Positions 24,461 through 36,685 of a DNA stretch of 64,000 nt are shown here, piece after piece (the first letter of the stretch is position 1; each line of letters starts with the position of its first letter). A program made the translations under genes and the position numbers. The stretch spans positions 744,001-808,000 of the forward strand of contig SRSI01000010.1 in the NCBI GenBank assembly GCA_005656395.1, in the 5' to 3' direction. The stretch is from Strongyloides papillosus (Eukaryota; Nematoda; Chromadorea; Rhabditida; Strongyloididae). Below the pieces are notes generated by a model, which was given only the letters and a program-made list of their open reading frames with translations, was not told where the DNA came from and did no database searches.

Positions 24461-25013
24461 TTAGTCCTGAGTAGTTTCTTTTTCTGATACTTTTATCGAT
24501 CCTTCATCACTACTTTCGCTTTCAGTATCAATATTCTCTTCTTTTTTCTTTTTACTACTCCTATTTTGTTTGTCCTTCTTCTTTTTTTTTTGTCTCTTCG
24601 CACGTTTTTTGGCTGTCTTTGCCGCTTCTTCCTCTTCTATCGTTTTCCTTTTCAAACTATATTCCCTATCAAGTTCTTCTTTTTTAGCCTGCTTATCTAT
24701 ATACTCCAACCTTTCATATTCTCGTCTTCTGTTATTACGGAAAATATGAAACTCTGCACTACCTGCTGCAGCAGATGAACCGACGACATTTCTAACAAAT
24801 TCTGGAGCCTCACGAGGTTTTTCTTCTCCTGGAATTACAGGAATTTCGATAGCTTTATCCTAAAGACAGAGTTTTATAATGACAATAAGAAAAACATACT
24901 ATATTTTTTTCTAAATAATTCAATCTAATTCGCATCGCATCATATGGATTTTTAGCTTTTTTCTCCAACTCTTCGATAGTTGGCCCACGTCTCTTCACAT
25001 GATTGTTCATCAT
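24461..25013 (-). CDS. prkrip1: PRKRIP1-like nuclear protein
   Basis: Two exons: 24900-25013 (38 codons) and 24461-24859 (132 codons plus stop), with a 40-bp intron GTATGT...CTTTAG; 170 aa. The family core APEFVRNVVGSSAAAGSAEF then HIFRNNRRREYERL matches vertebrate PRKRIP1 ([24 protein letters not shown]). A long basic helix (KKRAKRQKKKKKDKQ) and an acidic Ser/Glu tail follow. The start is ATG-ATG just after an in-frame TGA. Vertebrate PRKRIP1 is a small nuclear double-stranded-RNA and PKR-binding protein, and is a component of the late spliceosome where its long helix bridges U2 snRNP and the active site. The spliceosome role is the likelier one in a worm. Confidence 0.9.
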
Positions 25014-26550
25014 TCATAGCATTAATAGATTTTTCAAAAATATGGAATATAATTCCAAAGTAGCTTAAAGATATATTTCCATACGAGATTTTCAATGTAC
25101 AGAAGAGAAACTGATGAATTTACTGAAGATTGTTTTATTTTTGTTATTTGTGAGATTCATAATGTCACAGATGCGAAATATGTAGTAATGGAAGTATCAA
25201 TTTAATTTTGCCGAGCATATGGGTTTTCATTATGTCAAAATAGTATTTGATGAATGATTAATAGAGTTTAGAAAATTTTTTGAAAATGTTCTAGGATAAT
25301 AACATAATAAACGAAAAATCGTGATTTTAAATAAATTTTTGTATTCGTGTCTCGTAGAATAGGCTTTTTCAGATTTTAAATTTCTGTGTCAATTTAATCG
25401 ATTTTAGAAATTATTGTTAATAAAATTCAACTGTAAGAGCAATATTTATTTTTACATGCTTGTTATATGATTAGCTAAAATGTAAATGTTTAATATTTAT
25501 TTTACTTACATTTATATATTTCTTTATAAATAAAAAAATTCAAACATTAAATTTAAATTATATAAGTTACCGATAAATATTGCATTTTTATTAATTTCAG
25601 TTGGTTCAAAATTTAGTTTCACTTTTGGAATTTTCATGTTTATTAAGTAGAAATTTATTAAATTTAATTTAAAATATCTTATTTATACTATAAAAGATAG
25701 TTCAATATTAATGATTTAATTGTTTTTGATAAACTTTGAAATAATTTTTTTCTCTTTTCTGTTATAACACGTCTTTCAAGTACTATTCATCATAAAACGT
25801 CATTTTTATTTCTAAGAATATTTTTTTATTGTAAGTATAATATGTATACAATTATATACGATAATAAACACTTTTTTTTATAGTTTATAAGCATACATTT
25901 TTATGTAAAAGATTGATTTAAAGTCTACAGATAATTATAAATTGCGATATAAATTATTAGCTAGTTAATATGCGATTAAACTAATTGCTTATTAAAATAC
26001 ATATTAAGAATAAAGATAATAATCTGTCATTTTATAAATTCTTAGTAGAAGTAAAAATTTACTATCATTTTTTTGTTCATTTGTCAGTCATAGTATTTAA
26101 AAAGTATGCTATTGTTTTTCTCTCCTTTTTCCTCTCAATTCTAAACACATCTTTCGTGACAACATTTCATTAAAGGTGCCTGTTTTCATCTCACAACTAA
26201 AAAATTCTCAAAGTTTTTACTTCAAAATTGTTATTTTTGAATATGAAATATGCTTTTGTACAAGACATCATGTGTTTTTATAATAAAAAACTATTAGAAA
26301 ATCATTATAATTATAAAATATAAAAAAATCCAAAAACTTGTACATGCGAAAAGTTATTGAATTTTATTATTTTTAACTAAGCATTGCAGTAAATTTTTAT
26401 ATTATTCTAAAGAATTCAAAACAAATTTTTTAGTGTACTGTTTTATGTAATTTTTTAGTAAAAAGAAATTAACATTATAAATTTTGAAATTTAAAAATTT
26501 TTATACTACGGGCAAGATGTTTTTATTTTAGTAATTTACTTCATTTTATT
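25014..26550. other. Intergenic region, PRKRIP1-like to membrane orphan
   Basis: About 1.5 kb, extremely AT-rich. One 62-codon plus-strand frame (25985-26173) reads hydrophobic sequence, but has no supporting feature. I see no RNA gene. Confidence 0.45.
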
Positions 26551-27024
26551 TCAATTTTTTTCTGAAATAATTGATTTTTCCATTTTCATCGCTTCAGCAG
26601 CCTTTATTCTCCTTGACTCTTCTTCCGCAGCTATAATTGTTACCCACGCTTTGTGATTAGCATCATTTAGTTTATTTTTACCCCAATTTTCAAAAAGAAA
26701 ACACAAAGCTATCATTGTTATGATAAACAAAATGATAAACAAGTTTATTATAAAAAACACAACCTCTAAGTTCTTTATTAATTTCCATTTTGAATTTAAA
26801 ACAAACAATATGTCTTCAGGTGAGTTTAATATAGCGTTATCAATACTTGATGATCCAATAACTGTTTGTATTCCAATAAATATGAAATTTGAAAAAAAGT
26901 AGTATATATTTCTCATTAATAAAAATGATATGATGTGTAAATAAAATATCTTGATTGTAATTATTGGTTGCAAAATATTCATTATTTTATTGGAAGATAA
27001 TTTAAATATGATAAAATGAATCAC
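26551..27024 (-). CDS. Small multi-pass membrane protein, unknown
   Basis: A 157-codon single frame, long for chance in this composition. Two or three hydrophobic segments lie at about residues 18-52 and 86-112 (VVFFIINLFIILFIITMIALC), followed by a charged helical tail (EEESRRIKAAEAMKME). The N-terminal third is Ile/Phe-rich and could be outside the true coding region; a later Met (15, 37) may be the start. No family is recognised. The soluble-looking tail with normal Glu/Arg/Ala use argues that it is real. It lies 122 bp downstream of the Yippee-like gene, same strand. Confidence 0.5.
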   Translation of the reverse strand: MIHFIIFKLSSNKIMNILQPIITIKIFYLHIISFLLMRNIYYFFSNFIFIGIQTVIGSSSIDNAILNSPEDILFVLNSKWKLIKNLEVVFFIINLFIILFIITMIALCFLFENWGKNKLNDANHKAWVTIIAAEEESRRIKAAEAMKMEKSIISEKN

Positions 27025-27146
27025 TAAAATTTTAATATAAAATTTCTTGAAAACTATTTACAGTTTTGTGCTTGAAAGTCATAAAATGAAAGTTTTTTTT
27101 CCAATTTAATAATTACAAATACATGTGAGATTTAAAAGATGACTTT

Positions 27147-27687
27147 TTAAAAATCACGTTCTCCATCTTCCCAACCATTATCTTTAACCATATGTATGAC
27201 TTCGATGATAAATTTTCCTTCTTTATATTTTTGTGATGCCTCAAATGCATGTTCATATTTCCACCCCAATGTTGTTTTACAACATTCGCAGAAAATATCC
27301 GCTACCGCATGAAGACCTGTCAGTAAAACTCTCTCTTCAGATGGACCGCAACCAATATTAACACTTTAACACAAATGTTTTATCATTATTTGAATTATCA
27401 AATAAAGGAAAAAAAACGAAAAAATATAAGTACTTACACTGAATTAAAAAGATATGCTTTTCCTTGGGACCCTTGAAAAGATTTAGAGATTAATTCTGAA
27501 TGTTTTGCTAAATGTGCACGACAATGTAAGCAACTGTAAGCTTTTGTGCCATTTGGAAAATAATCCTGAAAATCATTTGTTTATAATTCAATAATATATA
27601 TAATTTTACCTGGAAAGTTTTTAATTTCTTATCCTTTTTTTCAGTATTAATTGGGTGAAGAACTTTAACTGCTGGAACGGCTGCCAT
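27147..27687 (-). CDS. ypel: Yippee-like protein (YPEL1-4 type)
   Basis: Three exons: 27610-27687, 27438-27565 and 27147-27363, with introns of 44 bp (GTAAAA...TTTTCAG) and 74 bp (GTAAGT...TTAAAG); about 140 aa. The Yippee fold is complete: [20 protein letters not shown] supplies the first Cys pair, [18 protein letters not shown] and [15 protein letters not shown] follow, then the second Cys pair ([17 protein letters not shown]). It is nearly identical in the core to vertebrate YPEL1-4, one of the slowest evolving animal families. The N-terminus is about 20 residues longer than YPEL1-4 and basic. The family binds one zinc via two CxxC pairs and is nuclear/centrosomal; its biochemical role is not settled. 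None of the single exons is long enough to stand out alone. Confidence 0.92.
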
Positions 27688-30600
27688 TTTATGAAAGAAG
27701 AACGAGAAAATGTTAACTTTGAAAGAAAATATACTTCAAAAATGTACTATAGAAAAAAAATAGATTGAAATATTATTTAGCCTCCAAGACATGCACGTAC
27801 TCTGTACTTTACACTATTTTTAAAATAATGTTATAATCGCTAAAAAATTTAATTATTCGATAATAATTTATATATTTTTTCTTTAATAAAAATACGTTTT
27901 TCTTAAATATAATTAGAATTAGTTTAATAATTAATATATGTACTACTAAATGCAGCAATGAAAGAATAATATAATGTCGATTGAATATAATATGATTGTC
28001 CCATTTGTTTTCTCCTCCCCTAAATTTCGCTTCAATATAACGTTGTTGACATAATATTTTTATGCAAAGGGCAGGATGGGGATAACAATGGTATGGACGA
28101 CTTTTTTAATTAGTTAAAATTCATGTACATTAGAAATATATTTAATAAAAAATTTTTAACAATATATTTGAAATAGCTTATAAATTTGTATTTATCAGTA
28201 ATATAATAAATTTCAAAGCGACCTGCTTTTAAGTCTATTACTATAAAATAATATATTACTAAAGCAAAAAACATGTACGTAAAATAACAGAAAAAAATGG
28301 AAATATTTCTTCTTTTTTGTTTGCTTTCTCTTTCCCCTAACTATTACAAGAGTATTAGAGGAAGTTAAAAACAAACGAAAAATAAATATGCATTTTTTGG
28401 AAATCTAAGCAATTTCTTTTTCTTCAGTTAATATATATTTAGTATATCAGATGACCATTACCATAACATGTGACATAGAAAAAGTTAACACTGCGTTCCA
28501 TTTCATTATAATCATTTCAGAGTATATGTTTTGTTTAAAATTTTCATAAATAAAAAATAACAAACGCTTTATTTCCACAATATAAAAATATTATTTTCTT
28601 AATAAAACGTACATTGCAATGATTACGATTAAAAGACAAAAATAAGCACAAAAAACTGGTAAACAAAAAAGCTATACAACAATTGTAGGTTAAAGTTTAG
28701 AGGATTTTTTTTCCTTTTGATGTTTGAAGTCTTATCGAATGCTATTTATAAGATATTAAAATGCTTTTCGTAGAAAAAAAATTACACACTTAACTTTTGA
28801 GAAATTATAAATTATAATTTCAAAAACAGGTACATTATATATAATTTATATGAAAAAATAAAATATAATCTGATGATTTTTAGATAAAAGATAAGGCGAA
28901 AAATAAAAAAGGTTAAAAATCAATAGAAGTAAAGAAAAACGAAAGAATTTAAAAACACTAAATGTTATACAATGTGTTTTTTTAAAGTTTTTTGATTTAA
29001 AATTAATATTTAAAACGAAATTTTATTTTATATATGAAATTAGCTAAGCCCCAAAATTTTTTAAATTCATTTTTTTACAATTTTTTATTTGTTTTTTTTA
29101 CAATAATAGTTTAAGAAAACAAGTATATGGAAAACTTTAGTATCTAAAATTGATAAAATTTGTCAGGACGTCTTTCACCAAGTATTATTTAGTAATCATT
29201 TGTTACATAAAAACGAAGAAGATTTATCAATGTTATTTGTCGGATGGCATACTTATATGGAATTGTATTCTCTATCTAGTACATCATTTAAATTTATTTT
29301 TATAAATTATTTAAATTAAATTTCTATAGTAATCTTATTATGTTATTATCAATACATACTATAGAAGATTTTTGTTTATTAACTTTGTGTTCTTTGCTAC
29401 TGAAAAAATATTTGTAAATAATTTGAAATTTCTTTGTTTTTGTAAACAATTCTAACTGAGTAAAATATTTGATGAGTAGAATTTCTTCTGCAAAATGAAC
29501 AAAAATTTATAAATAAAAAGGTCGTTAGGAAAAGGTCACATTTATAAATTGCCATTTAAATATTATGGCATTTTATTGCTTAAAATTAAGCATACAATTT
29601 TAAATAAAAAAGGATAGAAAATTTCAGATGAAACAAAAATTTTGGTTTATTACATAAAAAAATATGAAATTTTATTTTTATACCTAAAAAAAATTAACAT
29701 ACGCTTCTATTATTAACTTTTATCGTTGTATTAATATGTATAAATTTCGTAATTATATATTTTTATTCGAATATATCGGCCACATAAAGGAATATATTAA
29801 TAAATTTCAAAACAGTAAAGTTAGAATTCAAATTGAATAAATTTTTGGTTTAAATGCATTTTTCTAATTTCCAATAAACTAAGTAAAAAAACATAGGAAT
29901 TTTATTGCGTGAAAACTAAAGTTAATCGTTACTGTGAAATTAAAAGATATTGTTATAATTGTAGGTCGCATTTGAAATTCGTAAATGTTATTCATGCAAT
30001 TCAACAACTTTTTACTCTAATAAATGTGTACCTCATATATATTCAATCTAAAAAGCGGAAATAAAGATTTTTCGTTACTTTATATATCGACCATTAAAAA
30101 TTAAAAGTATAATAAAGATATTTTTTACAATACTTATAAAGCAATACAGAAAAAAATACGTCTACAGAGAGAATAATTCTCTAGGTCCAGATTTAGGTGA
30201 AAAAATAATTACAATACAAACTTATGTTGTCTTTATGCTTTTAAAAATTTTTCAAATGTCCAAAATTTCCTAATCAATTTGTCAGAAAATTATTTTTCAA
30301 CTTTGGATTTTGAATTTTTTTAATATAGTAATTACAAATATTATTTTTGGATATAAGTAGTAAGATTGGTTAAAAATTGTTTTATTAATATTTAAATAGA
30401 CGACCTAAATTTTATACAGAAATATTTCACAAACAAGTTATTAATTAGACTAAGGCTTAACTAAAAGTGTTTCAAAAACAGTAAAGCATGGTCCCCATTT
30501 GATAGATGGTATTAATAGATATTATTTTTATCATATGTAAAATCTAAAAAAGATAACATATTTTAAAAAGTCATCCCTGAGAAATAAAACATTTGTATAG

Positions 30601-31168
30601 AATTAAAAAGCTTTTTTAATGGTACAAAAGTGTTTATCAACAGTATGAGACATGTTTATAATTTTAAAATTATTTGCCGTTTTCAAAACTTTTATCATTG
30701 TAAATTAAATTAAACAAAGTAACATTGTCATTATAAATGTTAACAATTGTGTTAAAAACTAGAAAGTTATACTTTACAATAATTAAAAGATTTTTTTAAA
30801 GTTTCAATGTTCTCAGCAGACTTATAATTGTTAGATTGTTATTTTTAAATTAAAATTTTAACTTATGTTTTGATATAATATTGTGTGATTAAGTATTTTA
30901 TTGCTTTTGAATTAGTAAATATAAAAATAATCATATTAAAACTTTATTAAATTGAACGAAAACTGTTTCATAAGTTCGACAAATTTTCGATTTTAACAAC
31001 AAACGAACTATTTAAAATGTGACAGAAGTGCAGCAGATAAAATTTACTACGTGAATAACTTTGTAGAGGATAAATAGATTGTAATTTTATGAAAAAAGTT
31101 TAATTTTATTGTTCATTCGTTAAAAAGTTTCAAACATTGAAACCTATCAAGTGAAAGCAAAAAGAATC
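27688..31168. other. Gene-poor region, left of the tRNA
   Basis: About 3.5 kb of very AT-rich DNA with no open frame I can support and no conserved protein fragment on either strand. Poly-A/T runs are common. It contains the tRNA's short T-rich terminator next to 31160. Regulatory DNA or an unrecognised non-coding RNA cannot be excluded. Confidence 0.5.
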
Positions 31169-31242
31169 TGCCGCCAGCAGGGGTCGAACCTGCGACCTTG
31201 GGCTTATTAGACCCACGCTCTAACCGACTGAGCTATGGCGGC
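31169..31242 (-). tRNA. tRNA-Ile (anticodon AAT)
   Basis: A 74-nt class I cloverleaf. The acceptor stem GCCGCCA/TGGCGGC is fully paired, the D arm is GCTC...GAGC, the anticodon arm TGGGT-CTAATAA-GCCCA gives anticodon AAT (positions 34-36, after T33), and the T arm is GCAGG-TTCGACC-CCTGC. Discriminator A, no intron, no encoded CCA. The A box (TAGCTCAGTCGG) and B box (GGTTCGACC) are intact. A T5 run about 10 nt downstream (minus strand) is a plausible Pol III terminator. It decodes AUU/AUC after A34 to inosine editing. Confidence 0.95.
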
Positions 31243-31275
31243 TTGCGTCGTGGGTGGTCCGCCCCGTCCCAGAAC
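31243..31275. other. GC-rich leader adjoining the tRNA
   Basis: 33 bp immediately 5' of the tRNA (minus-strand sense), with 23 G/C bases by count, in DNA that is otherwise mostly A/T. No clean hairpin or second tRNA arm is formed. Confidence 0.6.
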
Positions 31276-34200
31276 ACAATTTCAAATTAAAACATTATTC
31301 TTTAGAATTTTTAGAAATCTTTTAAACTTTTTGGATTATTATGTCTAAGAAATGTAATATTTTTTGTCCAGGACAAATTTATTAGCAACAACAAATTTGT
31401 ATTTTTTAGCACCAATAGTTTAATTTTAACATACTCTTTTTTCTAAAAAATTGAAGTATAATAACATTTTTAACGTCAAATTTGAGTTTATAAAGATACC
31501 TTTGAATAATTCGTGCTAATTGAGTATTTTTGTCAATACACACATAGATAAAACATTATCGGTGATAAACAAGCTTATCATAAAATGAAATAATTATTTC
31601 TACAAACCCAGCTTTAGGTTTATTTTATACAAAAAATTCAATCTTTAAAATTACATTCATAATATCATCTACTTATAAAGTTTATAATATGATAAAGTGT
31701 TATTGAAATGCTATTACAAGTGCAAATTTTCCAGTAAAATATTTTAATTGGATTGTAACAATAAATTTATCGAAAATTTTCATAAACAGGTAGTTTTATT
31801 ACATATGTAATTACAGTCATATAAAATCCTTGTATATAAACCTATTTGAGAGTATTCCAGAAGACAATTTCACTCCAAGAGGAGTAGCTATCTCTATAAG
31901 TTAAACGTCTTCTTTCTTTCTACTAATTTAAACATATTAGTAATGAAAAATATTGTATATATTTCACATTTTTAAAAATTACAGTGCACATGTTAAATAT
32001 TTTTTTGAAGTAAATAAATTTTTAAAATTAAAATGCATCCTTAATAATTAGTATTTATAAGACAACATTAAAAAGATTTTTGCCTTATGTACAATTATTT
32101 TATACATTCGTCTTCATACTAGCATCTGTTTTTATGCTCGTCAGTTTATTTAAAATGTAGGTGAAAAAAACATAGTGTGTAACAAAATGTAAATTCTAAA
32201 TAAAATCGTTGGTTAAGTAACTTGTTTTTTTTTATAAAATGATTTTAAATATTGTCAATATTTAATTATTAATATTTATATAAAATGAATAGTAAAGAGG
32301 GAACGTAAAAACAATAAATTTATTATTTTCAAATGGAAGAAAACTATAAATTAGTGTATATTAGGGATTAAAAATAGTACTCTTTTGTAACGGTTTTTTT
32401 TTAATATACTCTTCAAATAACGAAACCTTTTATTCTAGACTACTAACAGTCAAATAAATAATATTCTAATCAGAAAAATAAATTTATATTATAGTGATAG
32501 CTAATTTTAGTTTATTTTTTATCTTAAACATAAAAAATTTGCAAATAGATGTAATCAAAAGGTTTATTTTTATGGTTTATAATCGTGTACTTGAATATTT
32601 TGTAAGATATTTTTTATTTGAATAAAATTTCTAAAATTATTTATTGTATCGTAAAACGTAACCATTCTTTCTGTAAATGATTGTCAGTATAAATTATATT
32701 TTCAATTTATAAAACTTACTTATATCCTAAATTATTATAACATCAATTTTTTGAGAAACCATCATAATGTCATTTTGTGGAGAAAAAGTTATTTGCCATT
32801 TGATGTAAGATGTTATTTGGCGCAACTTTTCATAATATTTAAAATAAAAGATAAAGCTTTTCAAACATATAGAAAAATCTTATTTAATGGCACATAATAT
32901 CATTGGTAGTGATAATGTAGGATGTTCTTGAATGTCAAAGGGATTTGCTAAAATTACACTTCAGTATTTTTTTTGACATTCTGTCTGTTTAAAGCATTCT
33001 TACATAAAAAATTTATATGATTTTTATAAATAGAGAAAACAAAGAGTATATTACTAAAGTACATATTACATATTTTCGAAAAGTAATTTATTTGGTGCTT
33101 TTTGTTCTGACTTTTAAAATATTATTTGATTATTTAAACAAAGAAAATGACATCGATGTATTTTAAAAATTGAAAATAATCTCATGATACATCAAAGTGG
33201 AATTTTTACTCTTTATGAAAAAGGTTAGAATGTTAAACGATTGGAAAAATTTTAATATCAAAATAAAAACTTTAAAGTAAATACTTGCATTTAAACTAAA
33301 TTTAGAAATCAGAAACAATTTAATATGAGTAGTATGAAATATCAATGATCTCATAAATTGAAAAAAAATTGATTTTTACATTGTACTTGAATTCTAGTGG
33401 TATTTTGATGCTTTCCGTTTCGATAAGACTATTTTTATATTTGCCGTATTGTAAAAAAAAGTGATTACATGATTAGATAAAGTGTAAAATAATGATAATA
33501 TGATACTTGACATCGATAATGAAAAAACAATTAGTAAACTTTAAATAATTCCGAAGCATAACAACCAATAACACACACCGGCAATTTTGTTAGTGTATAA
33601 CTCAACCAATTAACGAATATTTTAAAATAATAGTATGACACTTGTTCAGCGATTATAAGAAAATAGCCATAAAAAGTAAAATAATTTTAACTCATTAATA
33701 ACTGATAAATTGTTTGAATTAAATTTCACTAATTAATATTGCTTAAAATAATTATATTTATGAATTTTTGAGACCTCCCATTAACTGAAGAAAATGCTAT
33801 TACATTCTTAAAAAAACATTGTTTAGTATCAAAGAAGAGACTTTTTCTGAAGAACATGAATCTAAGCTTTATATAAGACAAGGATTTCAATGTAACCGTA
33901 AGTTGCGTGTCTGTCACAAGAAAATAGCACTCAGTTTTCTAAGGATTGACTAAAGATAAATCACAATATAATATAATAGTTGGCAAAATAAAGTTACACG
34001 AGAGAAATATGTGTGGATTCAATGGATGAGAGAGAATGTCAAAAAATTGGAGGAATAAACATAATTTTGCAGGCAAATGAATCTCTATTTGCTAAGAAGA
34101 AGAACAAATAGTGATCATGTCTTGTCGTCAGTATAGATATTTAGTGGATTGTGTCGTGAATATTGTGATTCATTCCTTACCACTGTATTATTTAGAGACT

Positions 34201-34911
34201 TGAAAATGATGATGAGTGTCATTAAAAAACGTATCAATGAATGGTCAACAATATATTCCGACAGCTGAAAATCCTACAAGACCTATGAACTTGAGGTTCA
34301 AGTTTTCAAACATTCTAAAAGTAACGACAAATATAATTTTGTAGACCCTGAATCTTGAGTTCACATTCAGATGATTAGATGATTTTGCTAAATAACAAGG
34401 AACAGCTAAATAAGCGCTGAATTGTTACGTAGCTGAATATAGTTTGCAAAAAATAAGCATAGAGAACGACTTGTTTATAGAAGTGCTGCGCAATATTGTA
34501 GGATATTTACCCACTTAAATGACAATTGAAAGAAATTATGAATATTAAACATTATAATATTTTTTTATGTTATTATTTAATAAGAATATGATATTAAAAT
34601 GATTAAATACAAAAAAAAGACTTTCTTAATGGTTCTAGCGGAATAGAGAAGTACCAAAAAAATGAAAAATTATGAGAATAATTTTAATATGAATTGGCAT
34701 AATCATGGATTCGTTTGCTTTTTTACTGATATAAAAATATGATTCTTAATAGTTAGGTATCAGCAGAAAACTATTTAGACAATATCAATATAGTAGTGGT
34801 ATTTTTTTACAGTAGATTTTTTAATGTTTAAGAAGTCAGAAAAAAAGTTTAGTCAATGTATAATTCATTTTTATATATTTAATATTAATATATTTGTTAG
34901 AAAATATCTAT
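31276..34911. other. Gene-poor region, right of the tRNA
   Basis: About 3.6 kb. Most is very AT-rich with no supported frame. The part from about 33730 to 34500 is less AT-rich and contains several 25-60-codon open frames on the minus strand (for example 33729-33917), some next to AG acceptor-like sites, but no family is recognisable and no intact gene can be assembled. A 7-bp inverted repeat lies at 34288-34304. Confidence 0.45.
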
Positions 34912-36399
34912 TCATGCATTATTATTTTTCCGATCCAATTGTTTTTTATTATTTTCCATTTTATTTTTAAGTTGAATTTCAAACGTAGCTAATTTTTTCT
35001 CCATAGCATCGTTTGCATCACCAACACAAGATGACAAAAATTCTTCATTCAAAAGAGATTTTTTGTTAATGTCATCATCTAATCCAACTTTAGATTTTTT
35101 GTTGTTTTTCTTTTCTTTTATTTTTTGATTTTGTTTCGAATCACATTTATTTTTAACAACTTTTGCATCATTAGCTTGTTGTTTGTTTCTATGGACTGAA
35201 TGAGCTTTTTTCATTGAACGACTCTCATGGTTACGTTCTTTTTTCGTACTTATATTTTTAACTGATGCTCGTCTAGTTTTTCCATCTACATCTTTTGCTA
35301 TTTTTTTCTTAGATAAAACTTGTTTTTTTATAGCATTATTTTTTCTTGGTTCAATTCTAATATTTAATGATTTTTTTGCTTCTATAGGTAAGAGTTCCCA
35401 TTGATATGGATCTTCCATTTTTACTTTTACTTCTTTCATCATTTTAGTAATTTCATTGTAACACATATCATAATCTGGTTTATCATATATTCCTAAACTA
35501 TCAACATGCTTTAAAATACCATGAAAACTTTTAGGAAGATATTTACAATATATTTCATATGTACATTTAAGTTTCATTTCTTCAATTTCTTCATCTTTCT
35601 CTAAACATCGCCATGGTAGTTCATTATAAAAATCCATACATAAAAATATCCAAGCATATAAATCATCTCTTCTTCCAAGTTCTTTTCTTAAATGTGCATT
35701 TGGACTGCAATGTGATATTGTTCCTGTATATTCAACACCAACCTTTGGTTTTTTATGAACAATAGTAACAGGATTATCTCTAGTTCCATATTCTCGAGAT
35801 AATCCAAAATCAAGCATATAAACTATTATTCCATCAGTTTCATCATTTTTATCACCAATAGTAAAATTTGCTGGTTTTAGATCATTATGTAAATAACCAA
35901 TTGCATGTAATGCTTGTATGGCTTCCAAAGTTTGATATGCTACTCTAATAAATGTATTATATTCAAATTTTTCCTCCGGTAAATAAGTACATATATCATA
36001 AAGATTAGGACCAACAAGTTGTATTACCATAAAAGAGAATAAAGGGCGTTGACCATTAATGTATAAATTTGTGAAATGATACATATCCCCTGCATTTTCT
36101 AATTTTTTTAATATACTACATTCATAAACAAGACTATTTGAAATTTTTGTTCCTTTTTTGTTCATTTCAGCTTTAAATGCACCAGATATTGTTTCACCAG
36201 AACGTTTATGCATTGTGCACCTATAAACACAACCAAATCCTCCTTCTCCTAATAAATTATGTATATCCATTCCATTAACCTTTCTTCCTGATAATTCATT
36301 ATGCTTAACATTTTCTATATTTTCATTATCTAACGATTTATCAGATGGTTTAATAAGTTCATATGATTTATAATTTTGGTTTTCAACAATATTTAACAT
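34912..36399 (-). CDS. CK1-family protein kinase (TTBK/worm-expansion type)
   Basis: Single exon, 495 aa. The kinase domain (about residues 42-320) has the glycine loop LGEGGFGCVY, the CK1-like FKAEM lysine, the catalytic loop LHNDLKPANF, and the metal motif LDFGLSREY. GTISHCSPNAH replaces the usual APE region, as in CK1 and TTBK kinases. The loop reads HND where most kinases have HRD, so the activation-loop-binding arginine is absent, while the catalytic Asp, Lys and Asn remain; activity is therefore plausible. The C-terminal 150 residues are Lys/Asn-rich and disordered, perhaps a nuclear or microtubule-binding tail. Nematodes have a large CK1 expansion, many members being male-germline expressed; membership is inferred. 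Confidence 0.88.
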   Translation of the reverse strand: MLNIVENQNYKSYELIKPSDKSLDNENIENVKHNELSGRKVNGMDIHNLLGEGGFGCVYRCTMHKRSGETISGAFKAEMNKKGTKISNSLVYECSILKKLENAGDMYHFTNLYINGQRPLFSFMVIQLVGPNLYDICTYLPEEKFEYNTFIRVAYQTLEAIQALHAIGYLHNDLKPANFTIGDKNDETDGIIVYMLDFGLSREYGTRDNPVTIVHKKPKVGVEYTGTISHCSPNAHLRKELGRRDDLYAWIFLCMDFYNELPWRCLEKDEEIEEMKLKCTYEIYCKYLPKSFHGILKHVDSLGIYDKPDYDMCYNEITKMMKEVKVKMEDPYQWELLPIEAKKSLNIRIEPRKNNAIKKQVLSKKKIAKDVDGKTRRASVKNISTKKERNHESRSMKKAHSVHRNKQQANDAKVVKNKCDSKQNQKIKEKKNNKKSKVGLDDDINKKSLLNEEFLSSCVGDANDAMEKKLATFEIQLKNKMENNKKQLDRKNNNA

Positions 36400-36685
36400 A
36401 TTTAAAAAAAAGAAAGGAATTAATGTTTTCAGATAAATATTCCATTATATATTATTATATTTGAAAAATATTTAAATTTTGCTGTATTCTATCAAGGAAA
36501 ATATAATATAATTTTACAAATATTAAAAATAATCAAAGTTAATTTTTTGAAAAGAATTAAACGAGAATATATAATTAAATTCTAACTCCTATTATCTTTA
36601 TTTTAAAAGGTTTTAAATATCATTTTATCAGAACCGACTTAAAACTTTAAAACATATTGCTAAGTTAATATAAAAAATTTTAGAA

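Noticed and set aside
25985..26173. 62-codon plus-strand hydrophobic frame
   Set aside because: Composition equals background and no supporting start or splice context.
30574..30582. lin-4/miR-125-like seed TCCCTGAGA in the gene-poor region
   Set aside because: Only nine bases match and no complementary arm that could form a precursor hairpin lies within about 80 nt.
34288..34304. 7-bp inverted repeat AACTTGA-GGT-TCAAGTT
   Set aside because: Too short to indicate a transposon end or terminator; no matching second copy or target duplication found.
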